A stretch of 26,430 nucleotides of DNA from a bacterium (GCA_020626545.1 JAHKZS010000157.1:1-26430); one strand, 5' to 3'. Shown: positions 1-8,278, numbered from the stretch's first letter. Notes: generated by a model from the letters alone, not told the origin. Translations and numbers: made by a program.

Positions 1-57
1 ATTATACTTTCATCTTCCACGGTTTTCGGTTTAGTATGACTTGTAAACTAACAGACG

Positions 58-239
58 GTTACAGATGATTACAGATGAAAAATTTTATCTGTAACCCAAA
101 AAACTCAGTAATAATCAGGCTTTAGAGCCTACGGTTACAGATAAACAGTAAAAATATATACATTATAAAAAATTTTATAAAAAAACTATTTTTTTAAAAC
201 TAATATATAGGGTTATAGAATTACACTTCCATCTGTAAC
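58..239. repeat. Five scattered copies of GTTACAGAT / ATCTGTAAC
   Basis: The word GTTACAGAT occurs at 58-66 and 134-142, ATTACAGAT at 68-76, and the complement ATCTGTAAC at 87-95 and 231-239. The first two plus-orientation copies face the 87-95 copy and could form a hairpin. Clustered words of this type can be initiator or recombinase binding sites, but no partner gene is in the window, so the function is unknown. Confidence 0.5.
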
Positions 240-285
240 AGCAGGCAGTTCGCGGTAGTCAGTAGTCAGCAGGCAGTTCGCGGTA
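239..285. repeat. 19-bp direct repeat, two copies, period 28
   Basis: The 19 bases at 239-257 recur exactly at 267-285, separated by 9 bases (258-266). The repeat is GC-richer than its surroundings. Two copies only, with no array structure, so this is not CRISPR. Confidence 0.75.
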
Positions 286-348
286 TTTTTACTTTTACAT
301 CTGATATTCACGCTATTATGTAAGGAACTTCGGATGTTTGGAATAATA

Positions 349-390
349 AAACGGCTCAAAACCCTTTCGAGTTTCAAGCCGTTTTTCTCT
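349..390 (-). terminator. Intrinsic terminator of the protease/LRR/VanY operon
   Basis: A 16-bp stem (two or three G-T pairs) closed by a GAAA tetraloop; the core arms AAACGGCT and AGCCGTTT are fully complementary. It starts about 30 bases after the minus-strand stop at 417. T-runs on both sides mean it could work in both directions. Confidence 0.85.
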
Positions 391-416
391 ATATGTTTTT
401 TACATTATTTAAAAAC

Positions 417-1460
417 TTAGCCGCCAAAGTCGAGAACTTCCCAACCGTCGTCCTTAGTACGAGCTAACCAACATTCATAATCTTTATAGTCGGTATCAGG
501 TTTAAGCTTTGTATCGCCTGTATTCTTTGAGGTACGGAAATCCATAAGGAATTTAGCTATATCGGTGTACTTAGATTTCGGGTCGGCCTTTTTAATCTCG
601 TTGAGCTTTTTATCGGTTGCGTAATTATCCCCCGCGTAACGAATAGCGCTGAGTTCAAAACCGTCGTAAAAAGCGAATTTACATTTAATCTGGATTACAG
701 CGGACTCGAGGTCGTCTTTTTTATAGAGCTTGGAGCTGCCGTAGTCGATAGTAACCTTTTTACCGCTCGCGGTACCGAGATACTCCTCGAACGTAATACC
801 CTTATCGGTAATTTCCTTAGCGGTTTTTACATCGTCGATATAGCGGATATGCCAAGGCTCGTAGCCGTAGCCTGTGATATGCTCGCTTCCCTCGAGATAG
901 CGGAGTATAAATCCGTAATTCGCGAGCTTTTTGTGGATTGTCGCCCAGATTTTTGTGTACTTAATCATATCCTCGTTCTCGGTAACGTCTTTACCGTTTA
1001 TGATGAGATATAAATCAAGCGCGAGTCCTGTATGATGCTCGGAGTAGCCGGGCTTAGCTACGGTTTTAGCCGCGTAATCGGCGCCGTATTTCTTAGTAAA
1101 ATCGTCCATAATTCTCTGCTGTTCGGCAACGCTTCTGCGCGCGGAGTCGAGGTCTACTTCGATTTTATCTTTCTTTAAATCTGCTTTAAGCTTTAGATAA
1201 GCGTCGTAAGCCTTTTTCTCAACCTCTACATCATCGCCGACCGAGTTTTTTATATGAACGGTTTTAAGCTGTTTTTCCCAGTTATCAGGCAGAGCGTGCG
1301 TCTTATTAACAAGCGCCATATAATCTATACTGCCGCTCTTGACCGATTGCGTCGTCGCTTCTACAGGCTCGGTATTATTCTGAGCCGAACATCCCGCGAA
1401 AACGGCTGTGCTCATTACGCCCGCCATAAGTAAAGCGACGAATCTTTTTGAGTTTTTCAT
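417..1460 (-). CDS. D-alanyl-D-alanine carboxypeptidase lipoprotein, VanY/M15B family
   Basis: 347 aa. Zinc metallopeptidase expected to trim the terminal D-alanine of peptidoglycan stem peptides outside the membrane. The N-terminus is a lipoprotein signal with lipobox V-F-A-G-C, lipidated Cys24. The M15 signature is complete: S140-x-H142-x-x-G-x-A-x-D149 (zinc ligands H142, D149), then E201-P-W-H204 (catalytic Glu and third ligand); R109 lies in the substrate-binding S-x-R-R-S stretch. Residues 240-347 form an extra C-terminal domain of unknown role, Lys/Asp/Tyr-rich and ending in a Trp/Gly segment. The start is supported by an AGAGGTAA ribosome site at 1465-1475. It is the last gene of a three-gene operon of exported proteins, 34 bp after the LRR gene, and is followed by a terminator. 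Confidence 0.9.
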   Translation of the reverse strand: MKNSKRFVALLMAGVMSTAVFAGCSAQNNTEPVEATTQSVKSGSIDYMALVNKTHALPDNWEKQLKTVHIKNSVGDDVEVEKKAYDAYLKLKADLKKDKIEVDLDSARRSVAEQQRIMDDFTKKYGADYAAKTVAKPGYSEHHTGLALDLYLIINGKDVTENEDMIKYTKIWATIHKKLANYGFILRYLEGSEHITGYGYEPWHIRYIDDVKTAKEITDKGITFEEYLGTASGKKVTIDYGSSKLYKKDDLESAVIQIKCKFAFYDGFELSAIRYAGDNYATDKKLNEIKKADPKSKYTDIAKFLMDFRTSKNTGDTKLKPDTDYKDYECWLARTKDDGWEVLDFGG

Positions 1461-1494
1461 AGTGTTACCTCTTTTGTATCTACAAGTAATTTGT

Positions 1495-3312
1495 TTATTT
1501 AACTTTAATCTTTACTGACGTTGTCTTTGAGCCGCTCTTGTAATTAGAGTTACCGCCCGCGGTCACTTTAACCTTAACGGAGTATGTGCCTTTCTTTAAA
1601 CCTTTCTTAACAGTAAACTTACCTGTAGAAGCGTTTACGGTAATCTTTTTATTACCCGAAGCCTTTTTATAGCTTACACTTCCCTGAGCTTTGCTGACGG
1701 TTAAGGGGCTTACAGTAACATTCTTCTTTTTAACTTTAGAATATTTAACTGTTTTACCGTTGCTCTTAACTGTAATCGGATTGGACGCCTTAGTAATAGT
1801 GAATGCCTTAGTTATAGAGCCTTTGTAATCGTCCTTGCCGATAACTGTGACTGTGGCGATACCGACCTTAGTATTATTCTTGTACTCAACCGTGTAATTC
1901 TCGCTCTTGAGATTTTCTACCGTTACAGCGGGCTTAATTGCCTTACCTGTATAAGTATAAGAAAGCTTGTCGAGCTTTGAGGAGTAATCGCTGATGTCTG
2001 TTTTCAGAGCGTCGGGATCGGTTAAGTCGATAAACTTAAAGCCGTGTTCTTCGGCGTAGGCTTCGCCGGCTGTACCCGGATATCCCTTGATAACAAAATC
2101 TTCCATTTTGGTTGTGTAATAACCCTGGTCGTCCGCGGTTATATATACGTGAGCTATATAACCAAATGCCTCCTGGTCTATTTCCTCAACGCCTGCGGGA
2201 ATGGTAATTTCTTTAAGGTTTTTACATGTTACAAACGCTTCCGCGCCAACCTTTTTTAAATTTTCGGGAAGTATTATTTCTTTATAATCGGTATAAGCAA
2301 ACGCTCGATAATCTATTTTCTTTACATTTTCCGGCAATTCTATCGAGGTCATTTCCGAAGAAGTCGGGAAACACAGAGAGGCGATTTCCTCGAGGTCATC
2401 GTTAAAATGAATATCTTTAAGATGTCTACATAAGTTGAAAGCGCTTTGGGACAAGGTCTTTAGTCCTTTCGGTAAATACACTCTTGTAATATTAGATTCT
2501 TCAAACACGGAATCAGCGAGAACCGTTGTACCTTCTCTAACCTTATAAGTTCCCGTAAACTCGCTGTCAAGCTCAAGCAATATACTGTCCAAATAAAGAG
2601 CGCCGTTATCCCAGTTGTATTCGTCATTATAAAAGGCTGTATTTCCGAACGCCTTTACACCTACTCTTTTTATAGTCTTAGGCAGACTGATATTTTCAAG
2701 CTTTTCGCATCCGGCAAAAGACTGATCCTCTATAATCTCGGTACCCTCTCCGACATTCAAATCAGTAAGCGAGTAACAGCCTTTAAAGGTTCTGAAAGGC
2801 AGAATTTTCACGCTGCCGGGAATAGTGATTTCAGTAAGCTTTTCGCAACCTACAAACGCGTAATAAGCTATAGCGGTTGTACCTTCCCTTACCGTAAACT
2901 CGCCCTCCGCGTCTTCGCTCACCTCGTAGAGTACTTTATCAATATAGAGAGTGCCGTTGTCCCAGTTATCTTCGTTTTTATAATACGCTGTGTCACTGAA
3001 CGCTTCATCGCCGACCGTAATAACCGTGTCCGGAATTTTGATTTTCGTTATAAAATCACAACCCTCAAAGGTATAGCTGCTGATTCCGGTAACGGGACAG
3101 TCCTCAATGGTATCGGGTATAACGACCTCGCTGTCCTTACCAAGATACGAGGAAACCTGAACAGTTCCGTCTTTATTTAAAAAATATTCATATTCGTCAT
3201 TTTTCTTTTCTTCGTAATCATCGTAACGCGCGTACGCCGTAAAAGGCATAACAGCGAAAACGCTCGCGAGCACCGATAACGAAAGAATAACGCTGATAAA
3301 TCTTTTCATCAT
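1495..3312 (-). CDS. BspA-like leucine-rich-repeat surface protein
   Basis: 605 aa exported protein. Signal peptide with cleavage expected after A-Y-A (about residue 28). Residues 60-430 are LRR_5 (BspA/TpLRR-type) repeats with the usual rhythm of I-x-I-P-x-x-V/L followed by A-F-x-x-C. Two near-identical inserts containing W-D-N-G (about 108-150 and 225-270) interrupt the repeats. Residues 447-507 resemble a YDG/MBG-type Ig-like repeat, and 510-605 form a lysine-rich beta module also found at the end of the neighbouring protease. BspA-type LRR proteins usually bind host proteins or other cells; the ligand here is unknown. The ribosome site GGGGAGG overlaps the stop codon of the upstream protease gene, so the two are probably translationally coupled. 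Confidence 0.85.
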   Translation of the reverse strand: MMKRFISVILSLSVLASVFAVMPFTAYARYDDYEEKKNDEYEYFLNKDGTVQVSSYLGKDSEVVIPDTIEDCPVTGISSYTFEGCDFITKIKIPDTVITVGDEAFSDTAYYKNEDNWDNGTLYIDKVLYEVSEDAEGEFTVREGTTAIAYYAFVGCEKLTEITIPGSVKILPFRTFKGCYSLTDLNVGEGTEIIEDQSFAGCEKLENISLPKTIKRVGVKAFGNTAFYNDEYNWDNGALYLDSILLELDSEFTGTYKVREGTTVLADSVFEESNITRVYLPKGLKTLSQSAFNLCRHLKDIHFNDDLEEIASLCFPTSSEMTSIELPENVKKIDYRAFAYTDYKEIILPENLKKVGAEAFVTCKNLKEITIPAGVEEIDQEAFGYIAHVYITADDQGYYTTKMEDFVIKGYPGTAGEAYAEEHGFKFIDLTDPDALKTDISDYSSKLDKLSYTYTGKAIKPAVTVENLKSENYTVEYKNNTKVGIATVTVIGKDDYKGSITKAFTITKASNPITVKSNGKTVKYSKVKKKNVTVSPLTVSKAQGSVSYKKASGNKKITVNASTGKFTVKKGLKKGTYSVKVKVTAGGNSNYKSGSKTTSVKIKVK

Positions 3313-3322
3313 TAAACCTCCC

Positions 3323-5611
3323 CTACTTTACTTTAATCTTAACCTTGACTGTAATTGATTTACTCATGTATTTTGAGTTACCGGCAGCTTTAATTTTTAC
3401 GGCTGCTGTGTAGGTCTTTTTAGTGTAATTAGCTTTTTTGAGAGTAATCGCACCCTTACTGTTTATTTTAAGCTTACCGTAAAGCTTAGCGGAAGTACCC
3501 GTTTTAACAAGCTTATACGTTACCTTGCCCTGTGCATTTTTCACATTCAGAGGTTTAACAGTCTGATTTTTCGCCTTGAGATTTTTAGCCTTTACCGACT
3601 TAGGCGATAACGTTACTTTCATCGGGTTAGCTTTTTTAGCTGTAGCAACAGGCTTATCCGCGCCGGGTTGAGTTGACGGAGCTTCGGGTTCTTCGATTAC
3701 ATCACCGTAGGCTTTAATCGGGAAGTTATCCATATCAACGTAGTAGCTTTCTTCACCCATAATGAAGTCCTTAATCCATTTACCGGACATATCAATCCAT
3801 TGACCGTTAGCGAAAAGCATACTCTCGCCCTCGTTAATAATACCCTTACTATAGTTGAGCATATTAGCTTCATCAGCGTATTTATCATTTATTCCGAAGT
3901 AGGTATTAAATATATATTTATCATCCGAAGCCTGCTGAGTTACTACCACGGAGAATCTCTGTCCTTTTTTTATAACAGCGGGTTTGTCGAGGTCCTGACG
4001 GTGAAAACCGCCCCACCCGTACTCAACATCCGTTTCGTAAAGCTTTACACCGTCGGCGGGATCGGTAAAGTTATCGTTAAGCGCGTATAAATCATAGTGA
4101 ACCTTTGTGTTCGGAGTAGTGGTCTGGCAGGTTATTTCGGTAACATTAAAATCGTCGGCGGCGGTAAACACGTTCGACGTGCTGACTAAATCCGAAATCG
4201 CCGCGGATTCAATGCTGTTTACCGGCATATAGTCGTATTGATAAACATAATAATCCTTAGTGTTCACCTTATCAAATTCGAGCGCTTCAACGCTACTAAT
4301 GCTTTTATCCTCGTAGGAAATCCAGAAGTAGCCTGAGCCGACCATAACGGGATTGCCGTTTTTATCCTTGATAACGTTTCCGTCCTTGTCCTTTTTCTCT
4401 ACAGGTATACCCCAGTCACCTGTGCCGTAGTTCGGAAAATCCTCCGTACCGGCACCCCAGCTGTTCTTAACAAGCCACGCGCCGTTACGCTTGGGTGTAG
4501 TGAGCTTTTCGGCTTCTTCGACGCTGTAGGAAACTTCGTTGCCTTCGCTATCATTTGAGTCAGGGATACTATGAGTAAAATTCTCCTTAGGATAGTTGTC
4601 GTCCCAGCCTATAACTGCTACAGCGTGGTTTGCCCGGGCTTTCGCGTCGTAGGTATAATGAGCCCACTTATCGCTTATATAAAGGGTTTTGCCGGCTTCT
4701 CCGTCAGCGCCTACGGGCTGACTGTTGTCCGCGCAGAAGCCGATTTCGACAGCTCTGTTATTCATAAGCTGTTCCTTCATCGCCCCTATCGCGCTCGCCT
4801 TATACCGCGGAGAAACCTCCGCCGGAGACGGGAGCTGGTAAGTGGATTTTAAGCGGAAGGACTGCGCGAATCTCAAGCTCTCGTCAATCGACCAGTCGTC
4901 CTCGTAAGAGTAGCAAAACGGGTTACCGTCGTTATCATAATCAATAAGCTTTTTCTTTCCGTGGTACTCAAGAATATCACCGAACAGCTCCTGTACCTTA
5001 GGGTTATTGCCGTACTCAAGGACGGGTCCTACGCCTGACGAGAACATACTTGTAGCGGAAATAGGCGTTCCGCCCGAATCGAGAACCTGAGACGTTTTTT
5101 TATTTCCGTCAAAAATACCTCCCTCGCCGTTCTGCGGATCCTCGGGGTCATCGAGAGGAGTTCCGTTAAACCAAGCGAGGTGCTTTTCGGAAAGATCCAT
5201 AGTACGTGTATTTAGGTAATCATCCTGAAGAAGCGGATTACCGAGGATTGAGGTTTCAGCCGCCGCGACAGCCGCAAACGCCCAACACGAACCAAACGGA
5301 TTCTGGAACTTCACGGGGGTAACATAGCTTGTATCTCCCGTGCCGTCGCCGTCGGTATCGACATTACGTAAATCATACGAGTCGGGATACCGTGAACCTC
5401 CTATCCCGCCTGTTAACATTTTTGATTTTTTGGGGCTTGAATCTTCTCTGAAATCGAAAGCGTAGTTATTTTTATCCTGAGTCTGCTTAGCGATTTCTTC
5501 GAGAACTTTGTTATTCGTTACCGCGGCGTTAGCCTGTACCGAGAAAAATACGGCTGAAATTAACGCGCAGGCAAGAATAACAGCTAACAATCTTTTGAGT
5601 TTGTTATTCAT
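3323..5611 (-). CDS. Secreted papain-family (C1A) cysteine peptidase with lectin-like domain
   Basis: 762 aa from the chosen ATG at 5609-5611, which begins a clean signal peptide (M-N-N-K-L-K-R-L-L, cleavage near A-N-A). In-frame starts also exist at 5621-5623 (ATG) and 5636-5638 (GTG); the GTG sits inside a GC-rich leader and has no good ribosome site. The catalytic set is visible: oxyanion Q103 and nucleophile C109 (Q-N-P-F-G-S-C-W-A-F), H329 (N-H-A-V-A-V-I-G-W), N383 (K-N-S-W-G). After the peptidase, about 440-635 matches the lectin-like domain often found in clostridial C1 peptidases. Residues 661-762 are a Lys-rich module homologous to that of the LRR protein, perhaps for wall retention (inference). 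First gene of the exported operon; promoter at 5771-5799. Confidence 0.85.
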   Translation of the reverse strand: MNNKLKRLLAVILACALISAVFFSVQANAAVTNNKVLEEIAKQTQDKNNYAFDFREDSSPKKSKMLTGGIGGSRYPDSYDLRNVDTDGDGTGDTSYVTPVKFQNPFGSCWAFAAVAAAETSILGNPLLQDDYLNTRTMDLSEKHLAWFNGTPLDDPEDPQNGEGGIFDGNKKTSQVLDSGGTPISATSMFSSGVGPVLEYGNNPKVQELFGDILEYHGKKKLIDYDNDGNPFCYSYEDDWSIDESLRFAQSFRLKSTYQLPSPAEVSPRYKASAIGAMKEQLMNNRAVEIGFCADNSQPVGADGEAGKTLYISDKWAHYTYDAKARANHAVAVIGWDDNYPKENFTHSIPDSNDSEGNEVSYSVEEAEKLTTPKRNGAWLVKNSWGAGTEDFPNYGTGDWGIPVEKKDKDGNVIKDKNGNPVMVGSGYFWISYEDKSISSVEALEFDKVNTKDYYVYQYDYMPVNSIESAAISDLVSTSNVFTAADDFNVTEITCQTTTPNTKVHYDLYALNDNFTDPADGVKLYETDVEYGWGGFHRQDLDKPAVIKKGQRFSVVVTQQASDDKYIFNTYFGINDKYADEANMLNYSKGIINEGESMLFANGQWIDMSGKWIKDFIMGEESYYVDMDNFPIKAYGDVIEEPEAPSTQPGADKPVATAKKANPMKVTLSPKSVKAKNLKAKNQTVKPLNVKNAQGKVTYKLVKTGTSAKLYGKLKINSKGAITLKKANYTKKTYTAAVKIKAAGNSKYMSKSITVKVKIKVK

Positions 5612-5624
5612 AATAATTCCCATA

Positions 5625-5764
5625 GCCTTTCCGCCCACAAATAGTTGTTTACCTTACGCTGTTACCGTGGGCGGGTAAGGCGTAAACAGCAATTAAGCCA
5701 TTGCTCCGGCGCACGCGGCGCGCAGCTGAGCGGGCAATACCAACTACTCTGTTTTCTTTTTGTT
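5625..5764 (-). promoter_or_regulatory. Structured GC-rich 5' leader of the protease operon
   Basis: The region between the predicted transcription start (about 5764) and the protease start is unusually GC-rich (about 56% over 5642-5746) and foldable. A stem pairs 5675-5687 with 5647-5657. A second hairpin pairs 5700-5705 with 5688-5693, in competition with 5734-5738. The segment transcribed from 5667-5681 can instead pair with 5625-5638, the GTGGGCGGAAAGGC stretch that carries the A-A-A-G-G ribosome site. I do not recognise it as a known riboswitch class. TAGTTG/CAACTA at 5642-5647 and 5741-5746 also make it a possible small inserted repeat. Confidence 0.5.
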
Positions 5765-5770
5765 GTTGAC

Positions 5771-5799
5771 ATTTTAACATAGTTTTAAGAAATAAACAA
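5771..5799 (-). promoter_or_regulatory. SigA-type promoter of the protease/LRR/VanY operon
   Basis: Minus strand: -35 TTGTTT at 5794-5799, 17-bp spacer, -10 TAAAAT at 5771-5776, preceded by TG one base upstream (extended -10). Transcription would start near 5764 and give a leader of about 150 bases. Confidence 0.65.
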
Positions 5800-5900
5800 T
5801 AAAAATATAACACAAAAAAGAGATTTTTTAATCCTGCCATATCAACTCAACACATTTTTTGATTAGCGTTTTCTACATATCAATAAAATTAATAAAATTT

Positions 5901-5916
5901 CGTATTGTGCAATACG
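5901..5916. promoter_or_regulatory. Palindromic operator candidate upstream of the amylase promoter
   Basis: CGTATTG-TG-CAATACG, a perfect 7-2-7 inverted repeat ending 4 bases before the amylase -35 box. The position suits an activator or an upstream-bound repressor. I cannot assign a regulator; it does not match a catabolite (cre) site. Confidence 0.5.
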
Positions 5917-5920
5917 CTTA

Positions 5921-5949
5921 TTGAATTTAAGACGGCGTTTTGATACAAT
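5921..5949 (+). promoter_or_regulatory. Amylase promoter
   Basis: -35 TTGAAT at 5921-5926, 17-bp spacer, -10 TACAAT at 5944-5949 with the extended -10 TGA just before it. Transcription start expected near 5956, about 38 bases ahead of the start codon. Confidence 0.75.
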
Positions 5950-5993
5950 AAAAGGGTAGACATTTTGTTTATAAGATTTAGGAGTTGAGAAAA

Positions 5994-8228
5994 ATGACAA
6001 AAAGGATTACGGGATTATTACTGTGCGTAAGCATTTTAATCTCATGCTTCACATTCGGAGCGATTCAAACCGCCGCCGCGGATACTTCAGCTAATGAGAC
6101 CGCTGTGGATTACGGACTTCCAAGTAAAATCGAGGACGGTAATATTCTACAGTGTTTTAACTGGAAGTATAACGACATCAAAAACGAGCTTCAGAGTATC
6201 GCTCAGGCGGGATTTAATACTATTCAAACCTCCCCCGCTCAGCCCGCGGACAGCTCGGGAAAATGGTACTGGCTTTATCAGCCGAGAGGTTTTTATATCG
6301 ACTACAATGACCTCGGCAACAGAAATGAGCTTAAAGCTCTCTGTACCGAAGCTAAGAAATACGGTATAAAAGTTATTGTCGATATTGTAGCGAACCACCT
6401 TACAGGCGATCACGGAAAAATTCAGGACAACCTCAAGGATAGTAAATACTGGCACACTATGGGTAAAGTAACCGACTGGAGTAATCGTTATCAGGTTACT
6501 CACGGCGATATCGGTATGCAAGACCTTAAAACCGAGGACAGCTATGTACAGAATATAGTTAAAAGCTACTTAAACGACCTGAAAAGCTTAGGAGTAAGCG
6601 GTTTCCGTTTTGACGCGGCTAAACATATCGGCACACCCGCGGAGGGCGATAACTTCTTTAGTATGGTTAAAAGCGTGGGACTTTGGTCTTACGGAGAAAT
6701 TCTCGATAACCCAGGCGGAAAAGCCGCCGACGTTATGAAGGAATATACCAAGTACATAAGCGTAAGCGACTGTAATTACAGCGGAGAAGTTACAGGCGCT
6801 ATGCGTGACAAAAAGGTTGTCACAAATAACGGCCACTGGTCTAAAAAAGGCGTAGACGCAACTAAGCTCATTTATTGGGGCGAAAGCCACGATACTTTCT
6901 CGAATAACACGGATAACGGCGGTTGGACTAAAAATCTAAATCAGAACGTTATTGACCGTTCTTACGCGGTACTCGGTTCAAGAAGCGACGCTCAGGCGCT
7001 TTATCTTTCGAGACCGAACTCTACCGACAGAGAGAGCATCTACGCCGGCAGTAAAGGAAGCACACATTACAAATCCAAGGAAGTCGCTTCCGTAAACCAC
7101 TTTAAAAACGCTTTAGTCGGCAGACGCGAGAGCTACGGCTACGGCGATAAATGCGACGTTGTATGTCGTGACGGCGGAGCGGTAGTAGTATCCGCGGACG
7201 GCTCGAGCGGTACAAAGACTGTTCCGAATGTAGACAGTCTGGTAAAACCCGGCACTTATACCGACGAGGTTTCGGGAAGCAAATGGACTGTTACAAGCAC
7301 GACTATTACGGGTTCTATCGGCAACACAGGTATCGCTGTATTCTACAGCACAGAACCCGCCGGTCCGTCGGCGTACGCTACAGCTTCTACTTCCTATAAA
7401 ACAGACATAATGAAAGTTACGCTCAACTTCGAAAACGCGACATCCGCTCAGTATTCTATTGACGGCGGAGCTTATACAAATTACACAAACGGCCAGGTTA
7501 TCACAATAGGCTCGGGCGTAGATTACGGCGAATCCACAAAGGTCAGCGTAAAGGCTACCGACGGCACAACATGGAGTTCACCGGCTACATTCACTTACAC
7601 CAAAGAAGATCCAAACGCTGTACAGCGGGTTTATTTCGACAACACAAGCTACAATTGGTCAGCTGTATACGCGTACATTTACTCAGGCGCTTCAAACAAC
7701 GGCGCTTGGCCGGGTCAGGCTATGAAAATGGACAGCGCTACGGGTTACTATGTACTCGATGTTCCGGAGGAGCTTTCGGACGGTATGATTATATTCACCG
7801 AAAGCGCGAGCGAATCATCTACGCACCGTTACCCCGGACATCAGGAATCGGGACTTTCACTCGAGGGTAAGAGTAAAATCTTTAAGGCGGGAAATAAGTT
7901 CGAGGATTATACTCCCGTAAAGCCTAAGCCCACCGAAGCTCCTACACAAGCAACCACCGAAGCTCCTACATCAGCTCCCGTTACCGAACCTGTTACACCG
8001 GCGCCCAAGGGCATTATCGGCGACGCTAACGGAGATAACCTAATAAGCATAAAGGACGCTACTCTTATTCAGAAATCTATCGCCTCTCTCGAAACGCTCT
8101 CCGATGACGCTAAGCTTTTAGGCGACGTTAACGGAAACGGACGAATAGATATTAAGGACGCTACCTGTATTCAAAAGTTCATTGCTAAAATGGACGGCGC
8201 GGAAAACGCAGGCGAGTTACTCAAATAA
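5994..8228 (+). CDS. Secreted GH13 alpha-amylase with CBM26 and type I dockerin
   Basis: 744 aa. Endo-acting starch hydrolase resembling Bacillus AmyE (GH13_28). ATG 5994 is chosen because AGGAG at 5980-5984 lies 9 bases upstream; an in-frame TTG at 5985 would touch that site. Order: signal peptide (about 1-29); catalytic barrel about 40-450 with region I D-I-V-A-N-H134, nucleophile D207 (G-F-R-F-D-A-A-K-H), acid/base E235 and stabilising D300 (S-H-D); Ig/chitobiase-C-like domain about 460-537; CBM26 starch-binding domain about 543-638 with its Trp/Tyr-rich sheet; Thr/Pro linker; and two dockerin repeats beginning G-D-A-N-G-D and G-D-V-N-G-N, each with I-K-D-A-T and I-Q-K. The dockerin implies docking to a cohesin scaffold that is not in this window. 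Confidence 0.93.
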   Translation: MTKRITGLLLCVSILISCFTFGAIQTAAADTSANETAVDYGLPSKIEDGNILQCFNWKYNDIKNELQSIAQAGFNTIQTSPAQPADSSGKWYWLYQPRGFYIDYNDLGNRNELKALCTEAKKYGIKVIVDIVANHLTGDHGKIQDNLKDSKYWHTMGKVTDWSNRYQVTHGDIGMQDLKTEDSYVQNIVKSYLNDLKSLGVSGFRFDAAKHIGTPAEGDNFFSMVKSVGLWSYGEILDNPGGKAADVMKEYTKYISVSDCNYSGEVTGAMRDKKVVTNNGHWSKKGVDATKLIYWGESHDTFSNNTDNGGWTKNLNQNVIDRSYAVLGSRSDAQALYLSRPNSTDRESIYAGSKGSTHYKSKEVASVNHFKNALVGRRESYGYGDKCDVVCRDGGAVVVSADGSSGTKTVPNVDSLVKPGTYTDEVSGSKWTVTSTTITGSIGNTGIAVFYSTEPAGPSAYATASTSYKTDIMKVTLNFENATSAQYSIDGGAYTNYTNGQVITIGSGVDYGESTKVSVKATDGTTWSSPATFTYTKEDPNAVQRVYFDNTSYNWSAVYAYIYSGASNNGAWPGQAMKMDSATGYYVLDVPEELSDGMIIFTESASESSTHRYPGHQESGLSLEGKSKIFKAGNKFEDYTPVKPKPTEAPTQATTEAPTSAPVTEPVTPAPKGIIGDANGDNLISIKDATLIQKSIASLETLSDDAKLLGDVNGNGRIDIKDATCIQKFIAKMDGAENAGELLK

Positions 8229-8242
8229 TAACTTTTAAAGTT

Positions 8243-8278
8243 AAGACCACCCGTTGAAATTCAACGGGTGGTCTTTCT
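8243..8278. terminator. Bidirectional terminator between amylase and phosphatase
   Basis: A 16-bp perfect inverted repeat (8243-8258 with 8260-8275) around a very tight centre, with A- and T-runs at its ends. It lies 15 bp after the amylase stop and just before the convergent phosphatase stop at 8286, so it probably serves both. Confidence 0.85.

Larger units (their letters stand above)
1..348. other. Gene-free left edge with short repeats
   Basis: No credible coding sequence is present. The stretch is AT-rich and holds several copies of a 9-base word (GTTACAGAT, or its complement), a small hairpin at 117-130 (AGGCT-TTAG-AGCCT) and a 19-bp direct repeat at 239-285. It lies downstream of the minus-strand operon that ends at 417. 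Whatever is on its left is outside the window. Confidence 0.6.

Noticed and set aside
239..285. CRISPR array
   Set aside because: Only two 19-bp copies with a 9-bp spacer and no cas genes.
5625..5764. Known riboswitch such as c-di-GMP, THF or cobalamin
   Set aside because: The conserved cores of these classes that I know are not present; left as an unclassified structured leader.
5649..5840. 63-aa minus-strand frame in the protease leader
   Set aside because: It spans the promoter and the GC-rich leader, has no ribosome site and shows no protein-like pattern; the base skew comes from the structured DNA.
6147..6521. 124-aa minus-strand frame within the amylase
   Set aside because: Lies antisense to the conserved GH13 barrel; a shadow frame.
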